NCBI GenBank assembly: GCA_023515795.1
Contig: JALGPX010000017.1
Span: 1-64,000, forward strand
Origin: Amoeboaphelidium occidentale
Taxonomy: Eukaryota > Aphelidiomycota > Aphelidea
Direction of reading: 5' to 3'
Length of the DNA: 64,000 nt
Made by a program: the position numbers and the translations under genes. The notes beneath the pieces were generated by a model. It made no database searches, was not told where the DNA came from, and was given only the letters and a program-made list of their open reading frames with translations. Shown in pieces: positions 33,188 through 43,751 of the stretch (within the stretch, counting starts at the first letter, position 1; each line of letters starts with the position of its first letter).

Positions 33188-33453
33188 TTAACGAACAGTT
33201 GGTGCTACATCAGAGTATCCAGAAGGGTATGGCCTTTTCTCTGGGTAAGGGTATGTTCTTGGTGGATCATCCACAGGCTTGTATCCAAGAGATCGTCTAA
33301 TTGGCGGAACTCCAAATCCAATTATAAGTCCTTCAGTTGATAAGTAACACATAAATAAACACAAAACTAACCAGAAACACCGATAAAGACGGAGTACGCC
33401 CATGCCGGGTGTTCGTACCACTGTTGACGAAGAGTCTTCCAAAGCGCCGACAT
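33188..33453 (-). CDS. Complex I accessory subunit, NDUFA3-like
   Basis: Two exons, 33372-33453 and 33188-33330, with a 41-bp intron give 74 residues, too short to stand out as an ORF. The protein reads MSALWKTLRQQWYEHPAWAY, then a single membrane helix (SVFIGVSGLIIGFGVPPI, restored by splicing), then a hydrophilic Pro/Tyr-rich tail. The layout of W-x-x-x-P, one helix and a PYPYP-like tail resembles NDUFA3/B9, an inner-membrane subunit of NADH dehydrogenase. Similarity is short, so another small mitochondrial membrane protein is possible. It converges with AP3D1 with 92 bp between stops. Confidence 0.62.
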
Positions 33454-33550
33454 TTCTGATTGATTTGTCCAAAATACGACAACGACAATTGACGAAAAGA
33501 AGATTCTTGGAAACTTCTACAGATTGACACTTTGACTAGAATTTACTGGC

Positions 33551-35237
33551 ATGAAGGAACCTGAAATGGAACAACCACAAGAACAGGAACATCAGACGAA
33601 CGGTATGTCGACTATTTCAGAGGGTCCACCGGATGATATCATTGCTGCACCTGATGCTGATGCTCCACAGATAAGTCAGAGCTATCAAGTCCATGAGAAA
33701 CACACAACAAATCAAAGCGAAGTATCTTCTCTAATCAGTCCAACATTTCCTACGATTCCTCATGGAAGACCAGAAAGTGTTGCGATGCTGAATACTGCTT
33801 TGCTCGTTACTCAGCGGAGTCTGTTTCAGACTGATGTTACGATGGATGAGGATAGGATAGTATCTTATGAAGAACCAAATGATGAAGGTCCTGTGCCTTT
33901 GAACAGAATTAAGACTTCTACGTTAACTAATGTGGTTGGTGCTGCGTCTGATGCTGAGAATGATAATGGCCACCCGAATGTTGTATCGCCAACATCCCCA
34001 GTAGAGAACACTTCCAACACATTCGCCACGAGTAATCCAGAAGAAGTTACGTCACAGCCAAAAGAAGATTTAGTTATTCCTCGACTTGAAGATATACTCA
34101 TAGAGCGAAGGGGAATGGTGGATGATTTTGGGTTTTATACGCAGGAGAATCTTCAGAAGGCACAAAACGAACTGCGACAATCTGCTTCAAAACAGTCTTT
34201 AGCGAAACTCAGGAAACTGGAAAGTAAATGGATTGTTATTCTGGAGAATTGGGCTGAGTATTCTACAAAGAATCCGAATCAAATCAAACTACTTTGTAGA
34301 GAAGGATTACCAATATCTTTAAGGGCGCCTATTTGGATGAACCTCAGTGGGGCAGGACTCATAAGGAAGCCTAAACTCTTTCAAACTCTTTGTGAGAAAC
34401 CTCCTCTTCCTATTTACGATGTCATAGAGCGAGACATAGATCGTTGTTATCCGGACCATTTCTTTTTCAGGCAAAAAGGGAGTCAAGGTCAGATAGATCT
34501 ATTCAAAATACTGAAAGCATATGCACACTATAATCCAGCTGTTGGATATTGTCAGGGCATGGGTCGATTAGGTAATGCTGACTATGCAATGAGAGGCTAA
34601 TGTGTTTTAGCTGGATTAATGTTGATGCAAATGCCTGCAGAAGATGCTTTCTGGTTATTAGTGGCAACTCTTGAAAATTACTGTGAGGGTTATTTCACAC
34701 CTTCTCTTGACCGGTTTCGTGTTCACGCAGCGATTTTTGAATCTCTGGCACACAAATATGTTCCTGCAGTTGCTAAACATCTGCAAAAGAACGACGTGGA
34801 TCCTATAGTTTACATGACACAATGGTTTTTGACTCTTTATACAATGTCAGTCCCTTGGAACACCGTGCTGCGAGTGTGGGATATGTTTTATTGTGAAGGG
34901 ATAAAGGTCCTGTTTCGTGTCGGGCTTGCAATACTTCAAATTGTTAAAGGTACTTAATTAGTGATTTCGTAGCTGATGTGTTCTAGATCATCTTCTCAAG
35001 AATTGTCCTTCTAGTGTAGAGATAATGCAATTTCTACTGCACATACCAGAATCATACTTGGATGCAGATAAAGTCATGAAGGCTGCACTCCGGATAAACC
35101 TCAGTCGGAATGAAGTTGCCAAGTTGGAAGATAAAGCGCTAAAGATGTTCCAACAAAGCGGTAATCCTGATCGGGGCACAGTTTCGCTAGTTCAACAGAG
35201 TAATCGTAAATCAACACCATTGAAACAGCGAAAATAG
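33551..35237 (+). CDS. TBC-domain Rab GTPase-activating protein
   Basis: Three exons, 33551-34571, 34611-34949 and 34987-35237, with introns of 39 and 37 bp give 536 residues. The first 210 residues are disordered. The TBC domain covers about 250-470: LCREGLPISLRAPIWMNL, VIERDIDRCYPDH with the arginine finger, VGYCQGMG with the glutamine finger (both catalytic residues present), then across the splice RLAGLMLMQMPAEDAFW, and PWNTVLRVWDMFYCEG. It should speed GTP hydrolysis by a Rab of the dual-finger type; which Rab is unknown. The layout is close to TBC1D10/GYP-like proteins. The 5' ATG lies 97 bp from the divergent NDUFA3-like gene. Confidence 0.9.
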
Positions 35238-35423
35238 AATAACTACTATGCGCCTATTCCGATTAATTCGCGAAGACAAGATCATGTTTGAATGCTCTGA
35301 TTTTGATGGAACGCATTTAATGGCTTGATTATGCGACAAAGCAATTCGCAACTACGAAAAAAGTAATCTCTCTGAATCCAATTTATTGGCTCTGCAGGAT
35401 GTCGAAGTAAAGTGACTCTGTGA

Positions 35424-35727
35424 TTAGAAACCTAACTTTGTCCTTCTCCAGTGTCTGCGCTTTGAGTTGTAACGGATCGTGTTGTCAGTACGCAAACGAA
35501 CCCACTGTGGAAGAGGTCTGTTCTGCTTTGCCTTCTTTGCAAGCTTCTTCTTTATTCTGAAAGTCTTCTTTGCTGGCTACAAAATGGTTAGCAACTTGTC
35601 CTAATTAATAGCATGAATGCGTTCGTGTGCGCCACTGATCAACCAGAAGGACTTCATATCCATCATAAGCGAATCGACTTGACGCATTCTGAACGCGGAT
35701 TTTCCAAGTAGGAATTTAACTTACCAT
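35424..35727 (-). CDS. RPL39: 60S ribosomal protein L39 (eL39)
   Basis: The first coding exon is only the ATG (35725-35727). A 148-bp intron (35577-35724) follows, and exon 2 is 35424-35576. The protein reads [19 protein letters not shown], then [14 protein letters not shown] and [18 protein letters not shown], 51 residues, a clear full-length eL39. eL39 lines the lower peptide exit tunnel. The gene is too short to appear as a long ORF. The intron is about four times the usual length here and holds a stem-forming segment, described separately. Introns next to the start codon are common in ribosomal protein genes and often enhance expression. Confidence 0.94.
35623..35696 (-). ncRNA. Possible structured RNA inside the RPL39 intron
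   Basis: On the minus strand GAATGCGT and, about 58 nt later, ACGCATTC can form an 8-bp terminal stem. Inside lies TATGATGGA, one base from a C-box (RUGAUGA), but no clear CUGA D-box or ACA box was found. Intronic snoRNAs are common in ribosomal protein genes. Coordinates are approximate; class unassigned. Confidence 0.35.
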
Positions 35728-35830
35728 AATTCTTTAGCGAAAGAAAAAATTTTCGGTTGATTCTGTTGGGGATCGGCGCGCTTTTCAAAGGAGAATCCTT
35801 TTTCCATTTTTTTTTGGATCGAATATCAAA

Positions 35831-36960
35831 ATGGCACAATCATTATTCGCACTAAATGGTAACCTTCCGAATTAATAAGTCAAAGATTTAACGCGTCTGT
35901 TTGTTTAGTTGAACCAAATGCTTCTTTGGAACAGGAATTGGACTTTCCTTTACGTTTGTCTAATGTCGCTCTCGCTGCAAAGACTGAATCAAATGAACGT
36001 AGCTCTTTGATATTGGAGGTTGATGGTGATGAACCAATTGTTTTGTGCTCTTTAATTCCTGGCAAGATTGAACAGGCTCAGTTAGACGTGTTGTTGGATG
36101 CTGGTGCTAATGTCTCTTTCAAGGTTACAGGAAAGAACACCTTCTGCTTGGCTGGTAACTTCCTTTTCGACTCAATGGATCCTTCTGAGATGTACGGAAG
36201 TGATATCGATGAAGAGGACATGTTGATGTACGACAGTGCTGAGGAAGACGAAGAAATTGATTCTGATATGGCCGATGGTATCTCTGATGAAGAAAAGATT
36301 GTCGAGTTGCCTGAAAATGAAGAGGATGTTGATTCCGCTGTTGAAGACACTGAGCCTGCTTTGATTCCTGTCAAGGAAGAGCCAAAGAAGAAGGAAGTTC
36401 CAGAAAAGAAACAATTGCCTGCAAAAAAGCAAAAACAGGAACCAAAGCAAGAGCCAAAGCAAAAGCAAGAACAAAAGAAGAATGAAAAGCCTGCTCCTGT
36501 TGAAAACAAGAAGCGCCCTTTGGAAAAGGATGCTGCAGCAGAATCTGAAGCTCCAGCTCAAAAACTAAAGAAGCAAGTCAGCTTCGACCAGGAAGCAAAG
36601 GACAACGAAAAGAAGTCTGCTCAAAAGAAGACTCTTCCTAATGGATTAGTCATTGAAGATAAGTTAGCTGGTAATGGTGCTCGCGCAAAGAAGGGAAAGA
36701 AGGTTGATGTCCGTTACATTGGCAAATTGCAGAATGGAAAGATTTTCGACTCAAACACCACGGGAAAGCCATTCACTTTTGCTTTGGGCAGAGGTGAAGT
36801 CATCAAGGGCTGGGACATGGGCGTTGAAGGCATGCAAGTTGGTGGTGTCAGAAAGTTGACTATTCCTCCAGAGTTGGCCTACGGAAAGAAGGGCGCTGCT
36901 CCAGACATCCCAAAGAATGCAACTTTGACTTTTGAGGTTAAACTATTGGGAGTTAAATAA
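35831..36960 (+). CDS. Nuclear FKBP-type prolyl isomerase with nucleoplasmin-like domain (FKBP39/46, Fpr3/4)
   Basis: Two exons, 35831-35858 and 35909-36960, with a 50-bp intron give 359 residues. The N-terminal 100 residues ([18 protein letters not shown]...[22 protein letters not shown]) form a nucleoplasmin-like fold. Two acidic tracts follow ([11 protein letters not shown]), then a Lys/Pro/Gln-rich basic stretch ([20 protein letters not shown]), and the C-terminal FKBP domain from about 250: [48 protein letters not shown]. The isomerase active-site residues (Y, F, D, W) are in place. Such proteins chaperone histones and isomerise histone prolines in the nucleolus. Stop codon is 39 bp from the convergent VAP gene. 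Confidence 0.94.
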
Positions 36961-36999
36961 GTAAAATAGAACGTATTAAATTATAAGTTGATTTACTTT

Positions 37000-37891
37000 T
37001 TATAATAATTTCCCAAGCAGGAATGCAAGGACAGCAACGAGAATTGTAACGATCAGTAATTGCTTCTGTGTCTCATTTGCCTTCAGTCTTGTTTGATTCA
37101 AAAGTAATTGTAGTTCACGAACTTCTTCAGCAACTGGTGCAGTATCATTGCGCCTCTCTTCAACAACTTCTTTTGGCTTTGTCTCAGCAACTGGTGTCTT
37201 CTTTTCAGAAGAAACTTCAGATGCCTTTGGCTAAAAAACAATGAGAAAGTTTAAGCGTAAATACCTTTGCAACTTTTGGTGTTTCTTCTTTAGCTTTAGT
37301 CTCAACTACAGAACGCTTTTCTTTCTTATCAGCCAAAGGAGTTACGGCAGCAGAAGTAGCGGGCGACTCAACGGCAGCAGGAGAAGTTTTAGTCGTTGCT
37401 GCAGATTCAATTTTCACAAACGCAACACGAAGTTTCTGTTCCAAAATGGTACCACCAGAGCCAACGCTTCCTTCCACTTTTCCCCACTACAATCCGTCAG
37501 CTCATTAGGATTAGAGGGAAATTTACATAATCTTTAACATCTTCAACACCGTCCAATACTTCCTTCTGAGTCTTAATTCCTTGAACAAGAAATTTATCCT
37601 TCACATTGTAATCTTCTGGGGGTTCTTTGTCCAGTCTAGACAGGGTGACTTAAAAGAGTAAATCCCTCAGCATTCCATTTGAGAAATACCTTCGACTGAC
37701 AATGTTTCTTGTGGGCCAATTAATCCGGTGTTGGGACGAACGCAGTACTTTTGAGGCGCAGTAGTTTTAACTTTGAAGACGATATAATCCGCGGATAAAT
37801 TAGTCAGTTTCAGATGTGTTGTGTTCTGCTGTTTGTCCAGCGGTCTGAGGAAGACAAGTTCCGTCGGTGGGTCCAATTTAAGCGCAGACAT
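37000..37891 (-). CDS. VAP: VAP, vesicle-associated membrane protein-associated protein
   Basis: Four exons, 37690-37891, 37527-37648, 37265-37486 and 37000-37230, with introns of 41, 40 and 34 bp give 258 residues. The MSP domain covers residues 1-125: LKLDPPTELVFLRPLDKQQNTTHLKL, then FKVKTTAPQKYCVRPNTGLI, the FFAT-binding core, and, over the splices, DKFLVQGIK and WGKVEG. A Ser/Ala/Lys-rich linker, a short coiled coil (VRELQLLLNQTRLKANET) and a C-terminal tail anchor (LLIVTILVAVLAFLLGKLL) complete the usual VAP layout. VAP sits in the ER and tethers FFAT-motif proteins at membrane contact sites. Confidence 0.95.
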
Positions 37892-38074
37892 TTTAGCTTT
37901 CTTTTAATGTAAAGGTTGGGAGGAGGTAGCGGAGAGATTTCAGTTGCTGCTGCTGCTGCGGTGGTTGCGGCTGATGTCGCTGCAGTCGTTGAAGTGTAAA
38001 AAATTCTGTTGGCCGTCAGCGAATCGTTCGATCCAGCGCAAAGCCACTCTTTCGATTTCTACTTATAATTTGAG

Positions 38075-39840
38075 ATGGTAACTTTTCACTTTACTTAAAC
38101 CGTTTCCTAATCATTTAAAAGTCTTTTAATCCTGTTCAAATATTCGCTCCTGAAGTCCAGGAAGAAAGGGCTGAGAATGCTCGTTTGGTATGTGCTTAAT
38201 TGGTTCGTGTTTAGAGGTTAATCTCGTGTAGTCCTCTTTTGTAGCTGCTATAGCTGTTGGAGATTTGATCAAGTCTACTTTGGGGCCTAAGGGAATGGTA
38301 ACTTATGTTTTATGGTGGATTTGTACTGAACTGCTTTCGTGCTTTTTATAGGACAAAATCTTGCAATCTTCAAATGGTCAAATTACCGTTACTAACGATG
38401 GTGCAACAATTCTAAAGTCGATTTACTTGGATAATCCTGCTGCTAAAGTTCTTGTTAATCTTTCAAAGGTTCAGGACGATGAAGTTGGTGATGGAACGAC
38501 AAGTGTTACCGTGTTGGCTTCGGAGTTATTGAGAGAGGCTGAGAAGTTGGTCAGCATGAAGATCCATCCACAAACTATTGTTGCAGGATACAGACTTGCT
38601 GCTTCTGCTGCTTTGGAGGCATTAACAGAATCCAGCGTTGATAACGGGTAAGTTGAATCGTTTTATAGTCGTCGTGGTAATCTTTGTTAGTGCAAACAAG
38701 GAAGCTTTCAAGAAGGATCTTATCAACATTGCAAAAACAACTTTAAGTTCAAAAGTTTTAAATGAAAACAAGGATTACTTTGCAAACTTGGCTGTTGATG
38801 CTGTCTTGAGGTTGAAGGGAAGCACAAATTTGGAACATATTCAAATCATCAAGAAGGTTGGTGGTCGATTATCTGATTCATTCTTGGATGAGGGATTTAT
38901 TTTGGATAAGAAGATCGGAGTCAACTGTCCAAAGAGAATGGAAAATGTAAAGATCTTGGTTGCTAATACTCCTATGGATACTGACAAGATAAAAATCTTT
39001 GGGGCAAGAGTCAAGGTTGAATCTACAGGTCAATTGGCTGAAATTGAGCGTGCTGAAAGAGAAAAGATGAAGGCTAAAGTTGAGAAGATTAAGGCGCATG
39101 GTATTAATTGTTTTGTTAACCGACAATTGATTTACAACTGGCCTGAACAATTGTTTGCTGATGCTGGAATCATGTCGATCGAGCATGCAGATTTCGAAGG
39201 TACTGAAAGACTTGCTTTAGTCACAGGCGGCGAGATTGCATCTACATTTGATCATCCTGAACTTGTTAAACTTGGCCATTGTGATTTAATTGAAGAAATA
39301 ATGATCGGAGAAGACAAGTTGATCAAATTCTCTGGTGTTAAGGCTGGGGAGGCTTGTACTGTTGTATTGCGTGGTGCAACCCATCAAATACTTGATGAAG
39401 CTGAGCGTTCTCTTCATGATGCATTGTGTGTTTTGTCTCAAACTGTTCAAGAAACAAGCACTGTTTTGGGAGGCGGTTGCTCAGAAATGCTCATGGCTAA
39501 GGCTATTGAAGAAAAGGCAAAGACCACACCAGGAAAATCTTCTATTGCTATGATGTCCTTTGCAAGCGCTTTGAGACAGATTCCAACTATTTTGGCTGAT
39601 AATGCTGGCTATGACAGTGCTGATTTAGTTGCAAAGCTCAGAAGTGCACACTATGAAGGCAAGAATACCTTTGGTTTAGATATGTTCAACAACGGAGTCG
39701 AAGATATGAGAGAGCTTGGTGTTACTGAGTCTTTCAAATTAAAGAGACAGGTCCTTTTGTCCGCTAGTGAGGCTGCTGAAATGATCGTGAGAGTTGATGA
39801 TATTATCAGAGCTGCACCAAGAAGGAGAACTCGCGAATAA
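38075..39840 (+). CDS. CCT2: Chaperonin CCT/TRiC subunit beta
   Basis: Five exons: the ATG alone (38075-38077), 38122-38187, 38232-38297, 38352-38647 and 38691-39840, with introns of 44, 44, 54 and 43 bp; the total is 526 residues against 535 in human. It starts [23 protein letters not shown]-beta signatures include [59 protein letters not shown] and [10 protein letters not shown]. The ATP-site GDGTTS is intact. It is one of eight subunits of the cytosolic chaperonin that folds actin and tubulin. The stop TAA is inside AATAAA. The ATG-only exon is chosen because the frame needs it: no other ATG precedes NPVQIF. Confidence 0.96.
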
Positions 39841-39967
39841 ACTAATTCGTTCTTGCTTATGTTTTGTTGAGAGTTGTGACAAAATTCAGCGTCAGAAAGC
39901 CAAAAATTCCGTTGCGCCACAAATTTCTTTCCCACAGAGAAGAAATTCTTAATTTCTGAATTGGAAA

Positions 39968-41321
39968 ATGTATGGCAGAATGCGTCCTGTGCATTCGCCG
40001 ACGGAGAAGGAGCCTCTCAGAACTTCATTGATATTCTCCATTGCTGACCATGTCGGTGCTTTGGACGAAGTCTTACAAGCAATTAAGAAGCATGAAATCA
40101 ATTTGACCCGCATTGAAAGTCGCCCTTCTAAAACAGATGAATATGATTACGATTTCTTTGTCGATTTAATTACGGATGGCCAAGAAAAGTTACCCCAATT
40201 GTTGGAGGATCTAAAACCTTTGGTGAAATCTTGCAAAGTTGTTGGCTCAGGCGTCCCAGGCGAAAAGGATGTCCCATGGTTCCCTAGAAAGAAGAGCGAC
40301 CTTGATACTTTTGCTGAAAAGGTTTTGGAGTATGGTGAAGCGTTGGACGCTGATCACCCTGGTTTCAAGGATCCTGATTATCGTAAACGACGTGCAGAAA
40401 TTACTGCGATTGCAAGAACGCACAGAACTGGAAAGCCAATTCCTCGCATTGATTATACTCCTCAAGAAATCATCACTTGGTACGTTCTTAAAGTGATCGT
40501 TTATGTTAATTCTTTTTTACAGGGGAATTGTGTTTAAGAAACTTACGGAGCTTTACCCAACTCATGCTTGTCGCCAACATCAATATGTTTTACCACTGCT
40601 GATTCAAAATTGTGGCTATTCTGCGGACAATATTCCTCAGTTGGAAGACATCTCAAACTTCTTACAAGAATGCACTGGATTCACTTTGAGACCTGTTATG
40701 GGACTATTGAGTTCAAGAGACTTTTTGAATGGTCTCGCTTTCAGAGTATTTCATTCAACTCAGTATATAAGGCATCACTCAAAACCTTTATATACACCAG
40801 AACCTGATGTTTGTCATGAATTGCTTGGACATGTTCCTTTGTTTGCTGATCCTGCATTCGCTGAATTCTCTCAAGAAATTGGTCTTGCTTCATTGGGCGC
40901 AACTGATTCTGATATTGAACGTTTAGCAACAATTTATTGGTTCACAGTCGAGTTTGGATTGTGTAAAGAAGGTGATTCTGTAAAAGCTTACGGCGCTGGT
41001 TTGTTGTCTTCATTCGGAGAATTGGAGTACTGTTTGTCAGATAAACCTCAGACTACACCATTTGATCCAGAGAAGGCAGCTGTTACGAAATACCCAATTA
41101 CTCAATATCAGCCTTTGTACTTTGTTGCAGAAACTTTTCAAAGTGCTACAGAGAAAGTTCGTGAATTCTCATCTAAAATGGAGAGACCTTTCAGTGTTAG
41201 ATACAATCCGTATACACAAACAATCGAAGTTTTGGATACAAAGGAAAAGATTGTCAGGTTCGCATCAAGCATAAAATCTGAAATGTCTGTTTTGTTGGAC
41301 AGCATCGCAAAGCTCCAATAA
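39968..41321 (+). CDS. PAH: Phenylalanine 4-hydroxylase
   Basis: Two exons, 39968-40479 and 40523-41321, with a 43-bp intron give 436 residues, close to the 452 of human PAH. An N-terminal ACT domain ([35 protein letters not shown]) is followed by the catalytic domain from about 115: [29 protein letters not shown] across the splice, [30 protein letters not shown]. Iron ligands are both His of [10 protein letters not shown] and the Glu in FGLCKEG. A tetramer helix closes the C-terminus. It converts Phe to Tyr with tetrahydropterin and oxygen; tryptophan hydroxylase activity cannot be excluded. The ACT domain suggests allosteric activation by Phe. Confidence 0.95.
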
Positions 41322-41345
41322 AGTAATTCAAAGAAAACATTTATT
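41317..41345. terminator. Head-on pair of stop-embedded poly(A) signals, PAH and homeodomain genes
   Basis: AATAAA at 41317-41322 on the plus strand contains the PAH stop, and AATAAA on the minus strand at 41340-41345 contains the homeodomain-gene stop. Only 17 bp separate the two signals, so each mRNA should end inside the other gene. Confidence 0.7.
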
Positions 41346-42231
41346 GGTGCAACTTGCTCCGTTTGTTAGATGACATTGGTTCCATGGTATCTCCCAGCAT
41401 TTCTTCAGATTTCTTCTTTGTAATTGTTTTAGTGGGAGTATTTTGGATAGGTGACTTTAGCAAGGACGCATCACCAAATAGACCTGCCATTTCATCCATG
41501 AATGGAGTCCAGACTGTGGTTGAATCTAGAATTGTTTCGAACTCTAATTTGAAATCTTGATCATGGTTTACAACCTTTGATGGTGGTGTCAGAGCTTGAA
41601 CTTCCACCTTAACCATCTCAGCCTGTTTAGCTGGAGGAGTTTCTTTTGCTTGTGGCTTTGGCTGCGCCTTTTGAGCTTTTGGAACAGGTTGTTTCACTTG
41701 TGGTGACGCAGCTTGTGCAATAGGAACAACCATAGAAGCCTTCACGATATGTGGAACCGATGGGAACACAGGAACTCTTGTAGCAATCGGAAGAGAAGCA
41801 ATCTGTGGATAACCAGAAGGAGCTGCGAATTGATTTTTGGGTATTGCTACTTTCACTGGTCTTGATTGTACTGATACTTGTTGCGGAATCATCATAATGG
41901 TTTGAGGTGGACTTCTGAACAAAGGAACTGATAGTAATGCTGTCATATCATTCTCTGAACGCTGTAGTCTTTTCTTTTCGAACCATTCGCGAACAAGTGC
42001 GACACTCATGCCAAGATTAGAAGCCAAATTCTTTGTTTCATCTTCCGTTAGTTCACCCTTCATAGCATATACTTGTTCAAGAACTGAAAGCTTCTTTTCA
42101 TCAATAACGCCAGGTGCAGATGCCAAATTGCTGTTTGATCCGTGAGGAGTAGAGTTTGGAGAAGGCATGGTTCCTTCAATAGATGCTGCACTATTTTGTG
42201 ATACGCTTTGGCGCTTTACTTGCTTCTTCAT
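41341..42231 (-). CDS. Homeodomain-like transcription factor, divergent
   Basis: This intronless gene gives 296 residues. A homeodomain spans about 42-98: KLSVLEQVYAMKGELT, KNLASNLGMSVALVREWFEKKRLQR. The core W and F of helix 3 are kept, but the usual WFQNRR is WFEKKR, so the recognition helix lacks the invariant Asn at position 51. The rest is low complexity: Pro, Gln, Val and Ala-rich, with one QPKPQAKETPPAKQ stretch. Loss of Asn51 could alter or abolish sequence-specific DNA binding. It might be a distant HNF1/LAG1-type fold. Its start lies 31 bp after a basic leader, and its stop overlaps AATAAA. Confidence 0.7.
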   Translation of the reverse strand: MKKQVKRQSVSQNSAASIEGTMPSPNSTPHGSNSNLASAPGVIDEKKLSVLEQVYAMKGELTEDETKNLASNLGMSVALVREWFEKKRLQRSENDMTALLSVPLFRSPPQTIMMIPQQVSVQSRPVKVAIPKNQFAAPSGYPQIASLPIATRVPVFPSVPHIVKASMVVPIAQAASPQVKQPVPKAQKAQPKPQAKETPPAKQAEMVKVEVQALTPPSKVVNHDQDFKLEFETILDSTTVWTPFMDEMAGLFGDASLLKSPIQNTPTKTITKKKSEEMLGDTMEPMSSNKRSKLHQ

Positions 42232-42412
42232 TTATGTTGCGGAAATAATTTTAAGTCCATCAAAATTATAGTCACTCATCAGATAGCAACACAGGACTCA
42301 AGGGATTGGAGGCCGCGTTTCGTCGACTCATTGCTGAACCTGAATGAAGACAGTCACCGTGACAAGCAAAGGAAACACCGTGATAACTTTACTAAAGCAG
42401 ACTAGAGCTCTT

Positions 42413-43634
42413 TTATTGTCCAACAGCTTCAGTCTCCTTAATGCTGGCTTGTTTTGCATGTTCTAATTGCGTCTGAGCATTCTTGACGGAATTCTTCAAA
42501 CCATCCATGAAAGTGGATAGCTTTTGCCATTCATTCTTGGTAACTTCACGACATGACGAGTTTTGAACAACAATAGTCTTTTCTTCCTGGTTGATTTTCC
42601 CTTTAACGAGCCCCAAGCACATTGCATCAACGACCCACATTTCTACATTCTCTTCCTTTTCAGATATGGATTCTGAAACCTGTTTAAATGAAATCTTTTG
42701 TCTCAAGTTTGCAGCAAAAACCTCACAGATTGCGTAGAACTTCATCTTGTTGAGCATAGCATTCATATCCAATGAGTTCTTTTCGAGCCATGGCTTATTA
42801 GATTCTGCAAATTTCGTGTAAGAACTCATGGAACCTGTAAGGAACTGATCTACCAAACCCTTCAATACAACATCATCAACTTCGAAATCCTTGAAAACCA
42901 AGAGATCAAAGTAGTCAGGGTCTCTAATGCAGTCCAATACAACATTCTTCAATAGAGCATTATCAATAGTCTTGTGAGCTGCAGCTAATTTGAAATACTT
43001 CAAGACAACATCCAAAGCTTCTTTTAGCAACATGCTCTCTTTGAACAACGCGTACAATTTCTTGTATGTCTCCATCTTGACTTCATCTTTCAGTGAGAAC
43101 GATTCAACCCATTCGTAATCTGAGGCCAATTCCTTAAGCGCGCCAAACTTCTTGCAAGCATCCAAGTAAAAGCTGATTAAATCCAATTGGAAAGATTTCT
43201 CCGTGACATTCTGAGAAACAACTTCCGTAACTCTACACAAAATAATTAATAAACTGTTTACGATTTTAGAAGGAACATACATTTCTAGCTTCTCTACATT
43301 CAATTCAACATTATCATCCTTTAGCACTGCAGCAAGAAATCCCAATAATAATTTATCTGCTTCTTCTGCTTCTTCGACGTACTTTAACAGTGCCAATACA
43401 AATCTGCATGCAGGCACAAATGCGTCTGGAGATAAGCTGAATAATAACGCCTGTTGCTCAAAGATGGCACGAGTGACTTGAGCAGGAGCCTTATCTTCGT
43501 GCTCAATATTCAAAGACTCATCGATATTCTGTAAAAGCGCAACAGCAGAGGAAATCTAAGGGAAAGAGTTAACTCGTGAACTTCCTAAGATTTACGTGTT
43601 CCTGAGGGCCAACGGCGACGAAAACGCTATTCAT
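42413..43634 (-). CDS. EIF3M: Translation initiation factor eIF3 subunit M
   Basis: Two exons, 43596-43634 and 42413-43555, with a 40-bp intron give 393 residues. The 13-residue first exon reads MNSVFVAVGPQEH and joins ISSAVALLQNIDE. The helical repeat region precedes a PCI domain (about 215-330). By-eye similarity to human eIF3m is clearest in LTGSMSSYTKFAESNKPWLE, KMKFYAICEVFAANLRQKISF, VEMWVVDAMCLGLVKGKINQ and WQKLSTFMDGLKNSVKNA. eIF3m belongs to the PCI octamer of eIF3 that binds the 40S subunit. Stop overlaps AATAAA. Confidence 0.88.
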
Positions 43635-43751
43635 GATAAGATTGGGTAAAAGAAGAGTTTATTTGGTTTAAGGTACAATATCAACGCTGATATAATTTCC
43701 CAGTAGCGCACCAGCCATCAATTCGAAGCATATCTCTAGCCAAAAACTCTT

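Noticed and set aside
33333-33472. 94-residue minus-strand ORF as the protein of the small complex I-like gene
   Set aside because: It reads through the intron in another frame; splicing gives the conserved layout instead.
35640-35700. tRNA fold on the stem in the RPL39 intron
   Set aside because: No T-arm GTTCGA and no D-arm; only the terminal stem resembles a tRNA.
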